From Streptomyces cinerochromogenes (GTDB taxonomy: Bacteria; Actinomycetota; Actinomycetes; Streptomycetales; Streptomycetaceae): a DNA stretch of 64,000 bases. The stretch spans positions 1 to 64,000 of the forward strand of contig NZ_BMRM01000033.1 in NCBI RefSeq assembly GCF_014648635.1. The letters are read 5' to 3'. The position numbers were made by a program, and so were the translations under genes. Under the pieces are notes generated by a model. That model was given only the letters and a program-made list of their open reading frames with translations. It was not told the origin of the DNA and ran no database searches. How positions within the stretch are numbered: position 1 is the first letter of the stretch; the number at the start of each line of letters is the position of its first letter. Positions 9,194 to 17,991 of this stretch are shown here, in pieces.

Positions 9194-9716
9194 AGCGGCC
9201 GTCGCGGGCGATCTGCCGGCCGACGGCCGTCCAGACCGGCTCGGCCGCTTCCTCGGGAACGGCCCCGGTCAGGCCGTCGAGGTGCTCGACGGCCTCAACG
9301 GTGATGTAGCGGTCGGGGTCAGGGGACTGCAGGTAGCGGCGCAGCAGGTCGGGGTCGAGGTGCTGGCGCTGGAGGTGGGCGGCGAGGGTGCCGACGAGGA
9401 GGTGGTTGTGGGCGAGGGCGTCGGTCAGGGCGTACAGGACCAGGCGCTGCCACTGCCTCACGCTGTCGCCGTGCAGGGTCTGCAGGTGCTGGGCGCGGGC
9501 GAGGTAGGCGTTGATGCGGCGGCAGTGGTGGGACACCAGCGCCAGCAGCTCCGGTGGCACCCCGTCGCCCACCGGGCGCGGAGCGGGCTCGACCGTGCAG
9601 GGGGCGGGCGCGGGCGGCAGGGCGTCGCGGATCTGCTGCAGGCCCGTGTCCTGCTGCGGGCCGTGAGGGATCTCACTGCGCCGCTGCGGCCGCTTGCGCG
9701 GGTGGGTGGAGGTCAT
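9186..9716 (-). CDS. Hypothetical protein (176 aa)
   Basis: ATG 9716 is preferred over GTG 9776 because an AGGGA lies upstream at a usable distance. After a basic, disordered N-terminal 40 residues comes a helical domain with histidines (LVSHHCRRINAYLARAQHL, TDALAHNHLLVGTLAAHLQ). No family is recognised. It converges on the kinase gene and the 3-prime ends overlap by 8 bases. It lies downstream of two further minus-strand genes. Confidence 0.6.
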   Translation of the reverse strand: MTSTHPRKRPQRRSEIPHGPQQDTGLQQIRDALPPAPAPCTVEPAPRPVGDGVPPELLALVSHHCRRINAYLARAQHLQTLHGDSVRQWQRLVLYALTDALAHNHLLVGTLAAHLQRQHLDPDLLRRYLQSPDPDRYITVEAVEHLDGLTGAVPEEAAEPVWTAVGRQIARDGRFS

Positions 9717-9923
9717 GGCCGTGCCGTCCCTTACGGCCGGTCCCACGATCCCGGGCCTACTGTGTGGCGTGGCCACTACGGGCGGGGCGCTGTGAGTGAC
9801 GCGGCGCGTCTAGGGCCTACCCGTCCGCGTCAGTCGTGGGCTGACGCGGCACTCGGCCGGGCACCGTCACAGCGCGGGCAAGGGGCGGCACCAGCCAGAA
9901 CAACGACGGCCGTCGGGCCGGGG

Positions 9924-10124
9924 TCACGGCGCGGCGGCCAGCCTGCCGGGACCTGGTCGCGAAGCGGCGTGCAACGGGCCCGGGGTGGGTGCAGCGTGCG
10001 GTGCGGGCAGGTGCATCGTCTGTGCCAGGTGGCGGTGTATGCGATCGGCTTCACCACGTACCTGGGCGGGGACGTCGCCGTGTTCGGCGATGAGACGGCT
10101 GTAGATAGGGGTGTGCTGGAACAC
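9924..10124 (-). CDS. Small hypothetical protein (66 aa)
   Basis: GTG 10124 starts FQHTPIYSRLIAEHGDVP and continues into a helix with EADRIHRHLAQTM, then a Pro/Ala-rich tail. The beginning is protein-like and has high GC3. The start is 46 bases downstream of the stop of the AlbA_2 gene in the same frame, so it is probably in the same transcript. No function can be assigned. Confidence 0.5.
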   Translation of the reverse strand: MFQHTPIYSRLIAEHGDVPAQVRGEADRIHRHLAQTMHLPAPHAAPTPGPLHAASRPGPGRLAAAP

Positions 10125-10169
10125 GGGGGTCTGCTCATTCTCGTCTGGGTGGGGCGAGCTTCTGGGTGC

Positions 10170-11400
10170 TCAGAGCTGCGGGTCGAGGCCGAACTGGTTC
10201 ATCACGTCGGTGAACAGGTCCTGTGCGGTCTCCTTAAGGGCTTCGGCCTCGTCGAGCGGGGTCAGTGTGGCGGTGACGGGCTGGATCCGGCGGGGGTGGC
10301 GGGCGTGGGCGGGAACGTCGGTGAAGCCGCCGAAAGCGGTGATGACCGGGACCAGGGCGGGCGGCGGTGTCGTCGGAGAGGAAGGGACGGCGGTGAGGGT
10401 TGCGGTCAGTTGCAGCGCGCTGTCCACCCGCAGCCGGCGGGCCAGTTCCCAGGCGGTGGTGGTCAGGTCGCGGCAGCAGGCGCCGATGAAGTCCTGGGAA
10501 ACCGCGACGCCCGCGTCGGGCAGGTCACCGGCGACCAGGTGGCGTGCGGCGTTCCAAGAGACGTTGGCGGCCAGCAGCACGGTCCCGTCATGGTGGAGTT
10601 CGGCGTGGACTTCGCGGGCGCCCGGCAGGAGGAGCGTGCTGAGGACCCAGCGGCGCAGGCCGGGCCGCGGGTTGCCGGTGACGACCTCCAGGCTGGTCAG
10701 GGGGCCGGGTCTCATCGGATCACCGCCCTGGCGGCGGGCGGCCTGGACCACCGCGGTGGTCTCTTCGCGGGTCAGGCGGGGAGCGCTGCGCGGCAGCGGG
10801 CGCTCGGGGCGGGCCAGGGCGAAGACGTAGGCGGCCGGCTCGATGTACTGGGCGGACACGGTGTCCGCAGCGTGGGCGAGCAGGTGGTGCGCTTCGTCCT
10901 CGGCGCGCTGAGCGCGGGTGAAACGGTCGCGGTAGGCGCGTTCGAGTTGGTGCTCGGCCATCCAGGCGGTGTGGTCGCGGTCGCGGTAGGGGGCGACGGC
11001 GGCCTGCTGGTCCTTGTCGCGGGCGGCGGTGCCGTAGACGAGGTGGGGGGCCATGGGGCTGGCCGGGACGTCGGCGACGAGCACGCTGGTGGCGCCGTCG
11101 GCGGACCCACTGGGCGTACTGCTCGACGTTCACCTCGTCCGCGTCGATGCCGACCAGCTCGCACGTGGCATCCCGCACGCCGAAGATGATCAGGCCGCCG
11201 CGGGTGTTGGCCATCGCGGCGACGTCCTTGGCCAATTCGTTCCAGCGGCCCTCCCGCGGGGGCTGGGGAAGCTGTTCCTTCCAGTCCAGGTCGTCTGACT
11301 CCGCCAGCCGGTCGGCAGCCGCCTTGGCGACCATGTCGAAGTCCACGGGGCCGGGCGCAGCCCCGAGATGCTCATGCAGTCGTGTCCAGGAACGGGCCAT
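10170..11400 (-). pseudogene. Schlafen/AlbA_2-domain protein, frameshifted
   Basis: ATG 11400 begins a protein with an AlbA_2 (Schlafen-type, divergent AAA_4) N-terminal domain, with DDLDWKEQLP, ELAKDVAAMANTRGG and LIIFGVRD. This frame is lost after EQYAQWV. The other frame, opening just past a GGG run at about 11106-11108, continues with SADGATSVLVADVP and runs to 10170. Removing one G would join the two into one protein of about 410 aa. AlbA_2 proteins are nucleic-acid-binding and often occur in phage-defence or regulatory settings. The break may be real or an assembly error. Confidence 0.7.
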
Positions 11401-11877
11401 GCCCGGCACCCTACGGCGCGGCACTGACAACGCCGGCCGGTCGAGGGGAAGGTGCATCCTCTCTCTGGCGCGCCGCCGATGGTGGGTTGCTGCGGGACGG
11501 CGGCCCGGGCGAACGTGGTGCGTCGTCCGCTTCTCGTACTGCGGTGATCGGCAGGGACGTGGTGTGGTGTACGGGCCGGCGGTCCGCGCTTCTCAAGGAG
11601 CGTGGCGGAGAGCGCTACCGCTTCGGGGTTCGCCACATTGGACAAGATGACGGAATGCCATGCCCTCACCTAGCTGACCTGCGGTGATGGGAGGTGGAGG
11701 CCTCGCGTGACGACGGCACGTCCGTGTGGACAGGGGTGCCGGAATGCGGGTGATCGGCCTGGCACGCCGGGGCGGTCGGGTGCCACGATCGAGGCCTCGC
11801 CAGGGCCCTCGGGGCGCCTCGCCCCCAACGGCCCTGCCGCGAGCCACATCTGTTGCGTCATCAGTTCGAGGAGCACC
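11401..11877. other. Intergenic, promoter region of module copy 2
   Basis: No convincing gene. CAACGGCC at 11826-11833 followed by TTGCGTCATCAG at 11853-11864 is a weaker version of the motif found before module copies 1 and 3. A GAGGAG ribosome site precedes the ATG at 11878. Confidence 0.4.
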
Positions 11878-12150
11878 ATGTTCGTCTTCTCCGCCCACCG
11901 GGCCACGGCCGGTGCGGTCGTCGCGGTGGCCGCCGAGTGCGGCATCCCATACCCGCTCGCCGACCGCCTCCCGGCCGGCGACGCCGTCGTCATCGTCATC
12001 GTCGTCCTGGCCGTCACCGCGGTGGCCGTGACCGGCCACGAGGTGCCCGCCGTGCTGGGGGCGCTGGCAGCCGCGGCCGCCGGCCGGCTCGCGCGGGCCC
12101 GGCCGGGGTCCCGCCTGGACGTGCGGCGCCCGATCGTCGGGGCGCTCTGA
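11878..12150 (+). CDS. Small membrane protein, module copy 2 (90 aa)
   Basis: ATG 11878 follows GAGGAG. The 90-aa protein has one long hydrophobic stretch (AVVIVIVVLAVTAVAV, about residues 36-52) and a second weak one (EVPAVLGALAAAAAG), then a basic tail. It stops one base before the ATG of the XRE-type regulator at 12152, so the two are coupled. Its architecture parallels the small proteins at 4503 and 13949, but primary sequence similarity is low. The role is unknown. Confidence 0.65.
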   Translation: MFVFSAHRATAGAVVAVAAECGIPYPLADRLPAGDAVVIVIVVLAVTAVAVTGHEVPAVLGALAAAAAGRLARARPGSRLDVRRPIVGAL

Positions 12151-12151
12151 G

Positions 12152-13054
12152 ATGGCCGGCCGTCCGCTCAGCCCCATCCCGGCCAGCACGCCCCCCAAGC
12201 TGCGGGCTCTCGTCCAGCGTCTGCGCGACGCCAAGGAGGTCTCGGGCAAGACCTTCGCGGCGCTCGCCAAAGACAGCGGGGTCTCGGAGCGCGCCGTAGG
12301 CCGCTACCTGGGCGGAGAGGAGGTGCCCCGGCTGGAGACCGTGAAGGCCATCACCCGCGCCTGTGGCCGCAAGGAGGACGACCTGGTGCGGGCCTGGTAC
12401 GCCGCGAAGGCGGAGGAGGTCCTGCCGCCGAGCGCGCGGAATGTCGGCCCGGAGAGGGTCACTTCGCGCGCCCAGTTCGTCGAGTCGATGATCTTCATGC
12501 GGATCGAGGGCGGGTATCCGCCGCTGCACCAGCTGGAGAAGAACGCGGGCCGCGACGAGAACGGCGAGACGCGGTTGCCCCACTCGACCCTCCACCAGGT
12601 CCTGCACGGACAGATACCTCCCACCGAGACGCTGCTCACCGCCTTCATAGACGCCCTCTCCATGCCCGCCGCCCGCAGGAGACACTGGCTGGACGTCCAC
12701 CGCAGTCTCTTCGCCGACGCCCCCGCACGGCGCCCCTGGGGACAACCGCCCCCCGTCGTGCGCGACGAGCCGCCTGCCCTCACCTCGTGCGAGGCGGCCG
12801 ACCGCGCACTCCTGCGCTTGGAGCAGAGCGAGGACATCAAGCGGAAGACCGGCCAGCTGAAGGAGCCGGACGACTACGAAGTCCTCGGCCTGGGCTACCT
12901 CAACTCCCCCGCGCCGGACTTCCTGTGGCCGGAGTACGACGATGAGGAGATCGCCGCCCGGGAGGCCGAGGCAGCAGCTCGGCTTTCCGTCCAGGAGCGT
13001 GTCGACCTGCGCGAGAAGCTGCGCGCCATGATCGACCGCAGCGAGCCGGGCTGA
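12152..13054 (+). CDS. XRE-type regulator, module copy 2 (300 aa)
   Basis: The N-terminal HTH lies at about residues 12-65 (RDAKEVSGKTFAALAKDSGVSERAVGRYLGG). A second HTH-like region lies near 108-165, with SRAQFVESMIFMRIEGGYPPLHQL then STLHQVLHGQIPPTETLL. The arrangement matches the paralogues at 4846 and 14234. The C-terminal 80 residues are acidic and helical. The HTH motifs and the position directly after a small membrane protein are seen; control by a membrane partner is inferred. Confidence 0.75.
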   Translation: MAGRPLSPIPASTPPKLRALVQRLRDAKEVSGKTFAALAKDSGVSERAVGRYLGGEEVPRLETVKAITRACGRKEDDLVRAWYAAKAEEVLPPSARNVGPERVTSRAQFVESMIFMRIEGGYPPLHQLEKNAGRDENGETRLPHSTLHQVLHGQIPPTETLLTAFIDALSMPAARRRHWLDVHRSLFADAPARRPWGQPPPVVRDEPPALTSCEAADRALLRLEQSEDIKRKTGQLKEPDDYEVLGLGYLNSPAPDFLWPEYDDEEIAAREAEAAARLSVQERVDLREKLRAMIDRSEPG

Positions 13055-13948
13055 CTCGCAGGGTCGGCCAGCCACCCCTCGTACCAGGCGGCCTCAACAC
13101 AGCGGCTCCCAGCAGCGTGCCAGCGCTGCATGGCTCGGTGGAAGTGCGGAGACAACACGTCGAGGGTGTACCGAGGTGGTTCCAGTAGCCCCCGGCCGCT
13201 GGTGCGGAAGATCGTCGCCCACCTTGGCATCCGTGGTTGCCGGCCGCCGGGCACACGGTGCGGGACCGGGACGGCGGATCCCTGCCCCGCACCGTGAGAT
13301 TCGCGGCCGGCCCAGCCCGGCCGGCGTTGTGAGCAGGAAGGAACAGGCATCACCACGCCGGGGGCACTCTGCGGGCGTGCGAGTTGCCCGTCGAGGAAGT
13401 GTGACGGGGCCGGCCCGCTGTCGGGCCGGTCCCGCCGGTGCAGGCCCGGCGTCAACCGGTCTGCGGTGTCCCTGGGTTGCTTCGGTTTGCGGCCAGTAGC
13501 GTGTCAGGGAGGCCCGAGGTCGGGATGGTGTGGGGGCGGCCCCAGCAGGCCTGCTGGGGCCGCCCCCACACCATCCCGACGCTCGAACGTGGTTAGTAAC
13601 CAGGTTCCCGTCACAGCCCGGCCGCGGCAAGGCAACGTGGAACGCCGGTGAGCCCACGAACAAGGTGGCCTGCCCGTCGAACTCGACAGAAGGCACTGGT
13701 CGGCGAGGCGTGGGTTGGGCGGACGCTCTCGTTCCGGCCGTTGAGCAATTGATAAGGCGCCTAGAACGTACGTGAGCCGAGGAACCACGCGGGTGTGACG
13801 GGGCGTGGCATCCTGCACTGCACCGGGGCACGGCAGCGTCAACTGCCTCAGGGGCACCGGTTTTTGCGGCCAGTAGCACATCGCCCGTGCGGGTCGTCGG
13901 CATCGAAGTCGTCGGCGGCCCGCCCGTCTGTCAGGAAGGCAGTCCAGC
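13055..13948. other. Intergenic stretch with palindrome and duplicated promoter-like motif
   Basis: No gene is supported. The stretch holds a perfect 62-bp palindrome (13519-13580) and two copies of TTGCGGCCAGTAGC (13487-13500 and 13864-13877), each preceded by GTCAAC. The second copy is the likely control region of the gene at 13949. The first, next to the palindrome, may be a decayed or decoy copy. Confidence 0.45.
13519..13580. repeat. Perfect 62-bp palindrome with no loop
   Basis: Bases 13519-13549 are the exact reverse complement of 13550-13580: 31-bp arms, centre AGG/CCT, no spacer and no mismatch. This is too long and too perfect for an ordinary terminator and is not part of any recognised gene. 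It could be a dimer-type operator, a replication or recombination site, or a fossil of telomere fold-back. An assembly artefact is also possible. Confidence 0.85.
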
Positions 13949-14218
13949 ATGTCCACCACCCTCAAGGGCACCCCCACGCCCGACCGCGGCCGCGGCCGCC
14001 CGTCCCGGGCGCCGGTCACCGCCGCGCAGGCCTTCGGCATCAGCGTCTTCCCCCTCCTCGGCGCACCTCTGGCCGCCACCGGCATGCCGGTGCGTGACGT
14101 GCTCATCCTCCTCGCCGGGTGCGGGGCGATCGGCGCCGCCGTCTACGCCGTCGGCGGGGGCGGCCGTCTGCTGCTGCAGGCCCTCGCGGCCGCGCTGAAC
14201 GCCGCCGCCCGCCGGTAG
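13949..14218 (+). CDS. Small membrane protein, module copy 3 (89 aa)
   Basis: ATG 13949 has AGGAAGG upstream. The basic N-terminus is followed by two hydrophobic segments (about residues 28-45 and 48-66) and a tail GGRLLLQALAAALNAAARR, close in pattern to the copy at 4503. Fifteen bases separate it from the XRE-type gene at 14234. The motif CAAC, then 24 bases on TTGCGGCCAGTA, lies 70-110 bases upstream. Unknown role, probably the membrane partner of the next gene. Confidence 0.7.
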   Translation: MSTTLKGTPTPDRGRGRPSRAPVTAAQAFGISVFPLLGAPLAATGMPVRDVLILLAGCGAIGAAVYAVGGGGRLLLQALAAALNAAARR

Positions 14219-14233
14219 AGGGGGGCGAAGAGC

Positions 14234-15241
14234 ATGCGTGCGGTGCGAACCGCCCCCGCCGGCTCGCCCGGTGCCGCTCTGGGCTCGATGCTGGAGAACC
14301 TGCGGCAGCGGGCCCAGCTCACCTTCGCCGAACTCGCCGAACGCACCGTCGCGCTCGGCGATCCGGCCCTGGCCGTCTCGGCCGCCACCCTCAAGCGCGC
14401 GGCCGGCGGTCACGCCCTGCCGAAGGAAACCACCGTCGTGGCGTATGTGCGCGGCTGCGAGGCCACCCCGCAGCAGGAGCACAAGGCGCTTCAGCTGTGG
14501 AGACGGGCCCGGGCCAAGGACCGCGGCATCCTGCGCCAGCTCCACGCTCCCGGGGTCGACAACATCCGCACCCGCCAGGACTTCACCGCCGCACTCGCGG
14601 CCGTCTACGAGAGCGCCGGGGCGCCACCGCTGCGCACCGTTCAACAGCGGGCCGGCACGGTCCCGCAGCCGAGTGGGATCCCCAGCGAGCGTGAGGTGTT
14701 CCTACTTCCCCTCGGGACCCTCTACCGGATCGTCCACCGGAAGGTCAAGCTCCCCGCCTGGAACCACTGCGAGGCCTTCCTGCGGGGCTGCGGTGTCACC
14801 GGCCAGCGCACGCTCGCCCAGTGGCAGAAGGCGTGGCGTCGGGCCTCCACGGGTCCCGTCACGGCGCCTCACGACGCGCAGCAGCCTGTGCGGACAAGGG
14901 AGCAGCTCCGCCGTGTCCTTGAGGCGAACCCCGGGGGTGGCTCCGCCCTTGACCGTAAGACGCACCACACCTTGATGTTGCCTGTGCGCGGTTCCCAGCC
15001 GGACACCGCCTTCGCCAATCTCTACCGGGAGCTGATGGGTCCCGCGCGGCGCAACGGCCTCGCGTCCGACACCGGGGCCGACGCCATCCTCGTATCCAGC
15101 GACGGCTACGTACGGCTCGTGGAGATCAAGTCCACCACACGGCCGTCCGGGGCGGACGGGCGCGGGAAACGGCCTCAGGGAAGGACGGTGTGGCTGGAAC
15201 CGCGCAGGGCCCACCGGCCTGGTGGGAGCCAAGGGGCGTGA
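14234..15241 (+). CDS. XRE-type regulator with nuclease-like C-terminus, module copy 3 (335 aa)
   Basis: ATG 14234 follows GAGGGGGG. The N-terminal HTH spans about residues 16-75. The second HTH-like region spans 95-195 with AVYESAGAPPLRTVQ and GTLYRIVHRKVKLP, matching the copy at 4846. Unlike the other copies it carries an extra C-terminal region (about 245-335) with DAILVSSDGYVRLVEIKST. The D...ExK arrangement resembles PD-(D/E)XK nucleases. This could make it a regulator fused to a nuclease or nucleotide-processing domain, but the evidence is one motif only. Confidence 0.7.
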   Translation: MRAVRTAPAGSPGAALGSMLENLRQRAQLTFAELAERTVALGDPALAVSAATLKRAAGGHALPKETTVVAYVRGCEATPQQEHKALQLWRRARAKDRGILRQLHAPGVDNIRTRQDFTAALAAVYESAGAPPLRTVQQRAGTVPQPSGIPSEREVFLLPLGTLYRIVHRKVKLPAWNHCEAFLRGCGVTGQRTLAQWQKAWRRASTGPVTAPHDAQQPVRTREQLRRVLEANPGGGSALDRKTHHTLMLPVRGSQPDTAFANLYRELMGPARRNGLASDTGADAILVSSDGYVRLVEIKSTTRPSGADGRGKRPQGRTVWLEPRRAHRPGGSQGA

Positions 15242-15322
15242 CGCAGGTTCGGTCACCGTCCGGGGGCAGCTGTGCGGCTGGAGTGTCGGGGCGGCTGCGC
15301 CGTGCTGCAGGCGGGGCGGTGC

Positions 15323-15543
15323 CTACACCAGGACGGCGGGGACGGCGTCCTCGGTCGTCCAGTCCCCCTCGAACAGGGCGGCAGCACGGGCCGCGCGAGG
15401 TAGCCGTTTTTGATGCCCCGGGCCGGGGTGCGGGTGACGCGCGGGCCTGGCAAGTTCCAGCCGTCCTCGTCCTTGGTGCGGAAGGCGCGCTTTCTGGCCA
15501 GTACTCGCAGGTAGCGGTACGGGAGACCGGCGGGTGGGGGCAT
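15323..15543 (-). pseudogene. Telomere-helicase C-terminal remnant
   Basis: On the minus strand RTKDEDGWNLPGP leads, after one frame change, into ALFEGDWTTEDAVPAVLV and a TAG at 15323. This closely matches the end of the intact helicase at 23161 (ALFDGDWTDENAAPAALV, stop). Only the last 70 or so codons remain. It is one of three helicase fragments in the window. Confidence 0.65.
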
Positions 15544-15567
15544 GATCGCGTTGTGTTAGGCGACGAC

Positions 15568-15864
15568 ATGCCCGCTTGCGTGCGGTGGGAGATCCTGATG
15601 CACGAACGGTTCAGCGGCGTGTGGATTTGCAAGGACTTCGGTCGGGCGACCACCGGCGCGGACCCCGCCGAGCTGGGCCGGACTGTCCTGGCCGCCTACC
15701 TGGCCGGCCGGGACAGCCGGGGCGAAACGTTCCGCGTCGTCGTCCGCACCGACCACGGCTGCGACGTCGTCATCACTGCCGACCAACTCACCGCTCCTGT
15801 CTGGGAAGCGGACCCGATCATCTGCCAGGCGCTGCCCGCCTACCTCCGCAGCGCTCTCGCCTGA
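15568..15864 (+). CDS. Hypothetical protein (98 aa)
   Basis: ATG 15568 (or GTG 15553) opens a frame with protein-like composition: CVRWEILMHERFSG, then DFGRATTGADPAELGR, and a C-terminal half rich in beta-type residues (FRVVVRTDHGCDVVITADQL). High GC3 supports coding. No family is recognised and there are no membrane segments. Confidence 0.55.
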   Translation: MPACVRWEILMHERFSGVWICKDFGRATTGADPAELGRTVLAAYLAGRDSRGETFRVVVRTDHGCDVVITADQLTAPVWEADPIICQALPAYLRSALA

Positions 15865-16001
15865 CGTCGGGCTCTCGACGACCGAATCGGCAGCCCTGCC
15901 CTCCCGCAGAGGCCGGCTCACCCTGACGAGCTCGCCGGGTTGGGTGACTGGCGAGGCGGTCGTCCTGCTGGACTTGTCCGTTCGGCCGCCCCACCGCCCC
16001 G

Positions 16002-16754
16002 TCACCGCTGGGGGATCTCACCGTCCATGAAGTCCCGCAGGTGGTCTTGGCAGTTTGGGCGCCCCTCCAGCGGAGACAGTCCGGCGGCCTCGCCCGCGTG
16101 CCACATCACCTCGACCATGATCCCTGCCGCTTCGTACCACTCCTCGTCCCCGTTGAACGGGACGGCGGCCGCGCGGGCCATCGCGCGGGCGGCTTTCCTG
16201 GCGGCCACGGCGGTCGGTGTGCCGGGGCCGGTGAGGCCGGCGGCGGTGTCGTACGTGAAGGGGGACCGTCCCTTGGAGCGGATGACGTCCGAGCACCACG
16301 TCGGGTCATCGGCGAAGACGTCGAGGGCGGCGCGGGCAAGCGTTCGGCCGTCGGGCAGCGTCCCGGCCTTCGACAGGGCGAGGAAGGCCGCGTGGTACAC
16401 CTCGGCGTCGGAGTCGTATGAGAGCCTGTCGAACCCGGCCCGCTTCAGGGCCGCGTCAGCGGCGTCTGAGCACGCGTTATACGTCCGCTGGACCCGCTTG
16501 TTGTCGGTGTAGTAGAAGAGCCGCTCAATCTCCCCTCCCGCAGAGAGCCACGTGCTCGCCTCTGTGGTCACGGCATCGACGGCCAGGAGGTGGTCGGCGG
16601 CCTCGATCAGGCCCGTCGCCCGCAGTTCGCGGGCAAGTCGGGCCCAGCTGCCCTCGGAGGGCTCGAACATCTTGAGGCATCGGGTGTACGGCAGGCCGGT
16701 CACAGCCTGGATCTGGCGGGCAAGCTGAGCGGCGCGGGTCTGCTTCTTCGGCAT
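16002..16754 (-). CDS. Hypothetical protein (250 aa)
   Basis: ATG 16754 starts MPKKQTRAAQLARQIQAVTG, which is common at the beginning of small Streptomyces DNA-associated proteins. The body is helical with balanced charge and includes YYTDNKRVQRTYNACSDAADA and NGDEEWYEAAGIMVEVMWHAGEAAG. I do not recognise the family. It stands alone and is convergent with the 98-aa gene. Confidence 0.65.
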   Translation of the reverse strand: MPKKQTRAAQLARQIQAVTGLPYTRCLKMFEPSEGSWARLARELRATGLIEAADHLLAVDAVTTEASTWLSAGGEIERLFYYTDNKRVQRTYNACSDAADAALKRAGFDRLSYDSDAEVYHAAFLALSKAGTLPDGRTLARAALDVFADDPTWCSDVIRSKGRSPFTYDTAAGLTGPGTPTAVAARKAARAMARAAAVPFNGDEEWYEAAGIMVEVMWHAGEAAGLSPLEGRPNCQDHLRDFMDGEIPQR

Positions 16755-17163
16755 CGTCGTCTCGGATTCCGGCGGACCTTGCCCACGCCGTGCCCGCCCC
16801 GGTTGCTCGATGCGCTTGATGATCTACGGGGACGCGGGCCTTGTGAGACCTTCACCCGGGATCGCCTGCTGCGTGGGAGCCGACGGCGGGGGGCTGTACG
16901 CGCCTAGCCGTTCGGCAGCATAGCGCGTCGCTCCTGCGGGACAAACCCGACCCTGACCAGCCGTGGTCGGGGCCATGGTCGGGTTCCACCACGCCGCGAA
17001 ATCCGGGTTATCCACAGGCCGGAGCGTGATCGGTCGTTTCTTCGTACGCTGCTGTCCGAGTCGATCAAGTGGAACCAGTACGGTGCCGCTGCCCGAGCAC
17101 CGCCGCGAGCTGGCTGTGGCGCCGTTGTCCGGTACCGGCCGGGACGGTCTACCGTGTCGTGTC
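16755..17163. other. Intergenic stretch
   Basis: No coding frame is convincing. A single DnaA-box-like TTATCCACA occurs at 17008-17016, which alone is not evidence of an origin. Otherwise nothing is seen. Confidence 0.35.
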
Positions 17164-17991
17164 ATGACGGTCTTGGTCATCGGCGGCAGTGGCTTCCTGG
17201 GCACGGCGTTGATCCGGCAGGCGGCAGCGGCCGGGCACGCAACGGCCGCGACCTACGCGACCAGGCCCGGCACCACTTCCCACGCCGCGTGGTACCCACT
17301 TGACCTGCGGGACCCCGGACGCGTGGACGCCGTCATGGCCGAAGTCGGCGCGGACATTGTCGTCAACGCCTCCAGCGGCAAAACCGACTGGGCGGTGACG
17401 GCTCAGGGGCCCATCCTGCTGGCGATGGCGGCGGCGAAGCAGGGAAGCCGCCTGGTCCACGTGTCCAGCGACGCGGTGTTCTCCGGCGCCCGAGTCCACT
17501 ACGACGAGTCGTGCCTCCCTGACCCCGTCACCCCGTACGGAGCGGCGAAGGCGGCAGCAGAGACCGGGATCCTCCTCGCGCATCCGCAGGCCGTCGTCGC
17601 CCGCACGTCGCTGATCATCGGCGACGGGGATTCCATGCATGAGCGCGTTGTGCAGGAACTGGCCACCGGTACCCGCGACGGTGTCCTGTTCACCGACGAC
17701 ATCCGCTGCCCGGTGCACGTCGCCGACCTGGCCGCCGCCCTCCTGGAACTGGCGTGTGGCGACGCGGCCGACGTCCACCATCTCGCAGGGCCCGACGCTG
17801 TGAGCCGTCACGAGCTCGGCATCCTCATCGCCAGGCGTGACGGCCTGGACGCCTCCCGGCTGCCCACGGGCCTGCGGGCCCACAGCACGCTTCCCGGTGC
17901 CCTCGACGTACGCCTCGACAGCCGGGCCACCCAGCGGAAACTACGCACCACACTGCGCGGAGCCCACCAGTTCTGCACCACACCAGCATGA
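17164..17991 (+). CDS. NAD(P)-dependent SDR / RmlD-like epimerase-reductase (275 aa)
   Basis: ATG 17164 begins MTVLVIGGSGFLGTALI, a Rossmann GxxGxxG motif. A Ser and the YGAAKAAAE region provide the SDR Ser-Tyr-xxx-Lys set (HVSSDAVFSG, TPYGAAK). Length and the VHYDESCLPDPVTPYG stretch match dTDP-4-dehydrorhamnose reductase-type extended SDRs. The substrate cannot be named and no sugar-biosynthesis genes are nearby. Confidence 0.8.
   Translation: MTVLVIGGSGFLGTALIRQAAAAGHATAATYATRPGTTSHAAWYPLDLRDPGRVDAVMAEVGADIVVNASSGKTDWAVTAQGPILLAMAAAKQGSRLVHVSSDAVFSGARVHYDESCLPDPVTPYGAAKAAAETGILLAHPQAVVARTSLIIGDGDSMHERVVQELATGTRDGVLFTDDIRCPVHVADLAAALLELACGDAADVHHLAGPDAVSRHELGILIARRDGLDASRLPTGLRAHSTLPGALDVRLDSRATQRKLRTTLRGAHQFCTTPA

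Noticed and set aside
9282..11189. 635-aa plus-strand frame
   Set aside because: It is the antisense shadow of three minus-strand genes; Gly/Val-rich composition and no domains.
17008..17016. DnaA-box-like TTATCCACA
   Set aside because: A single box without a cluster, AT-rich region or replication gene is not evidence of an origin.
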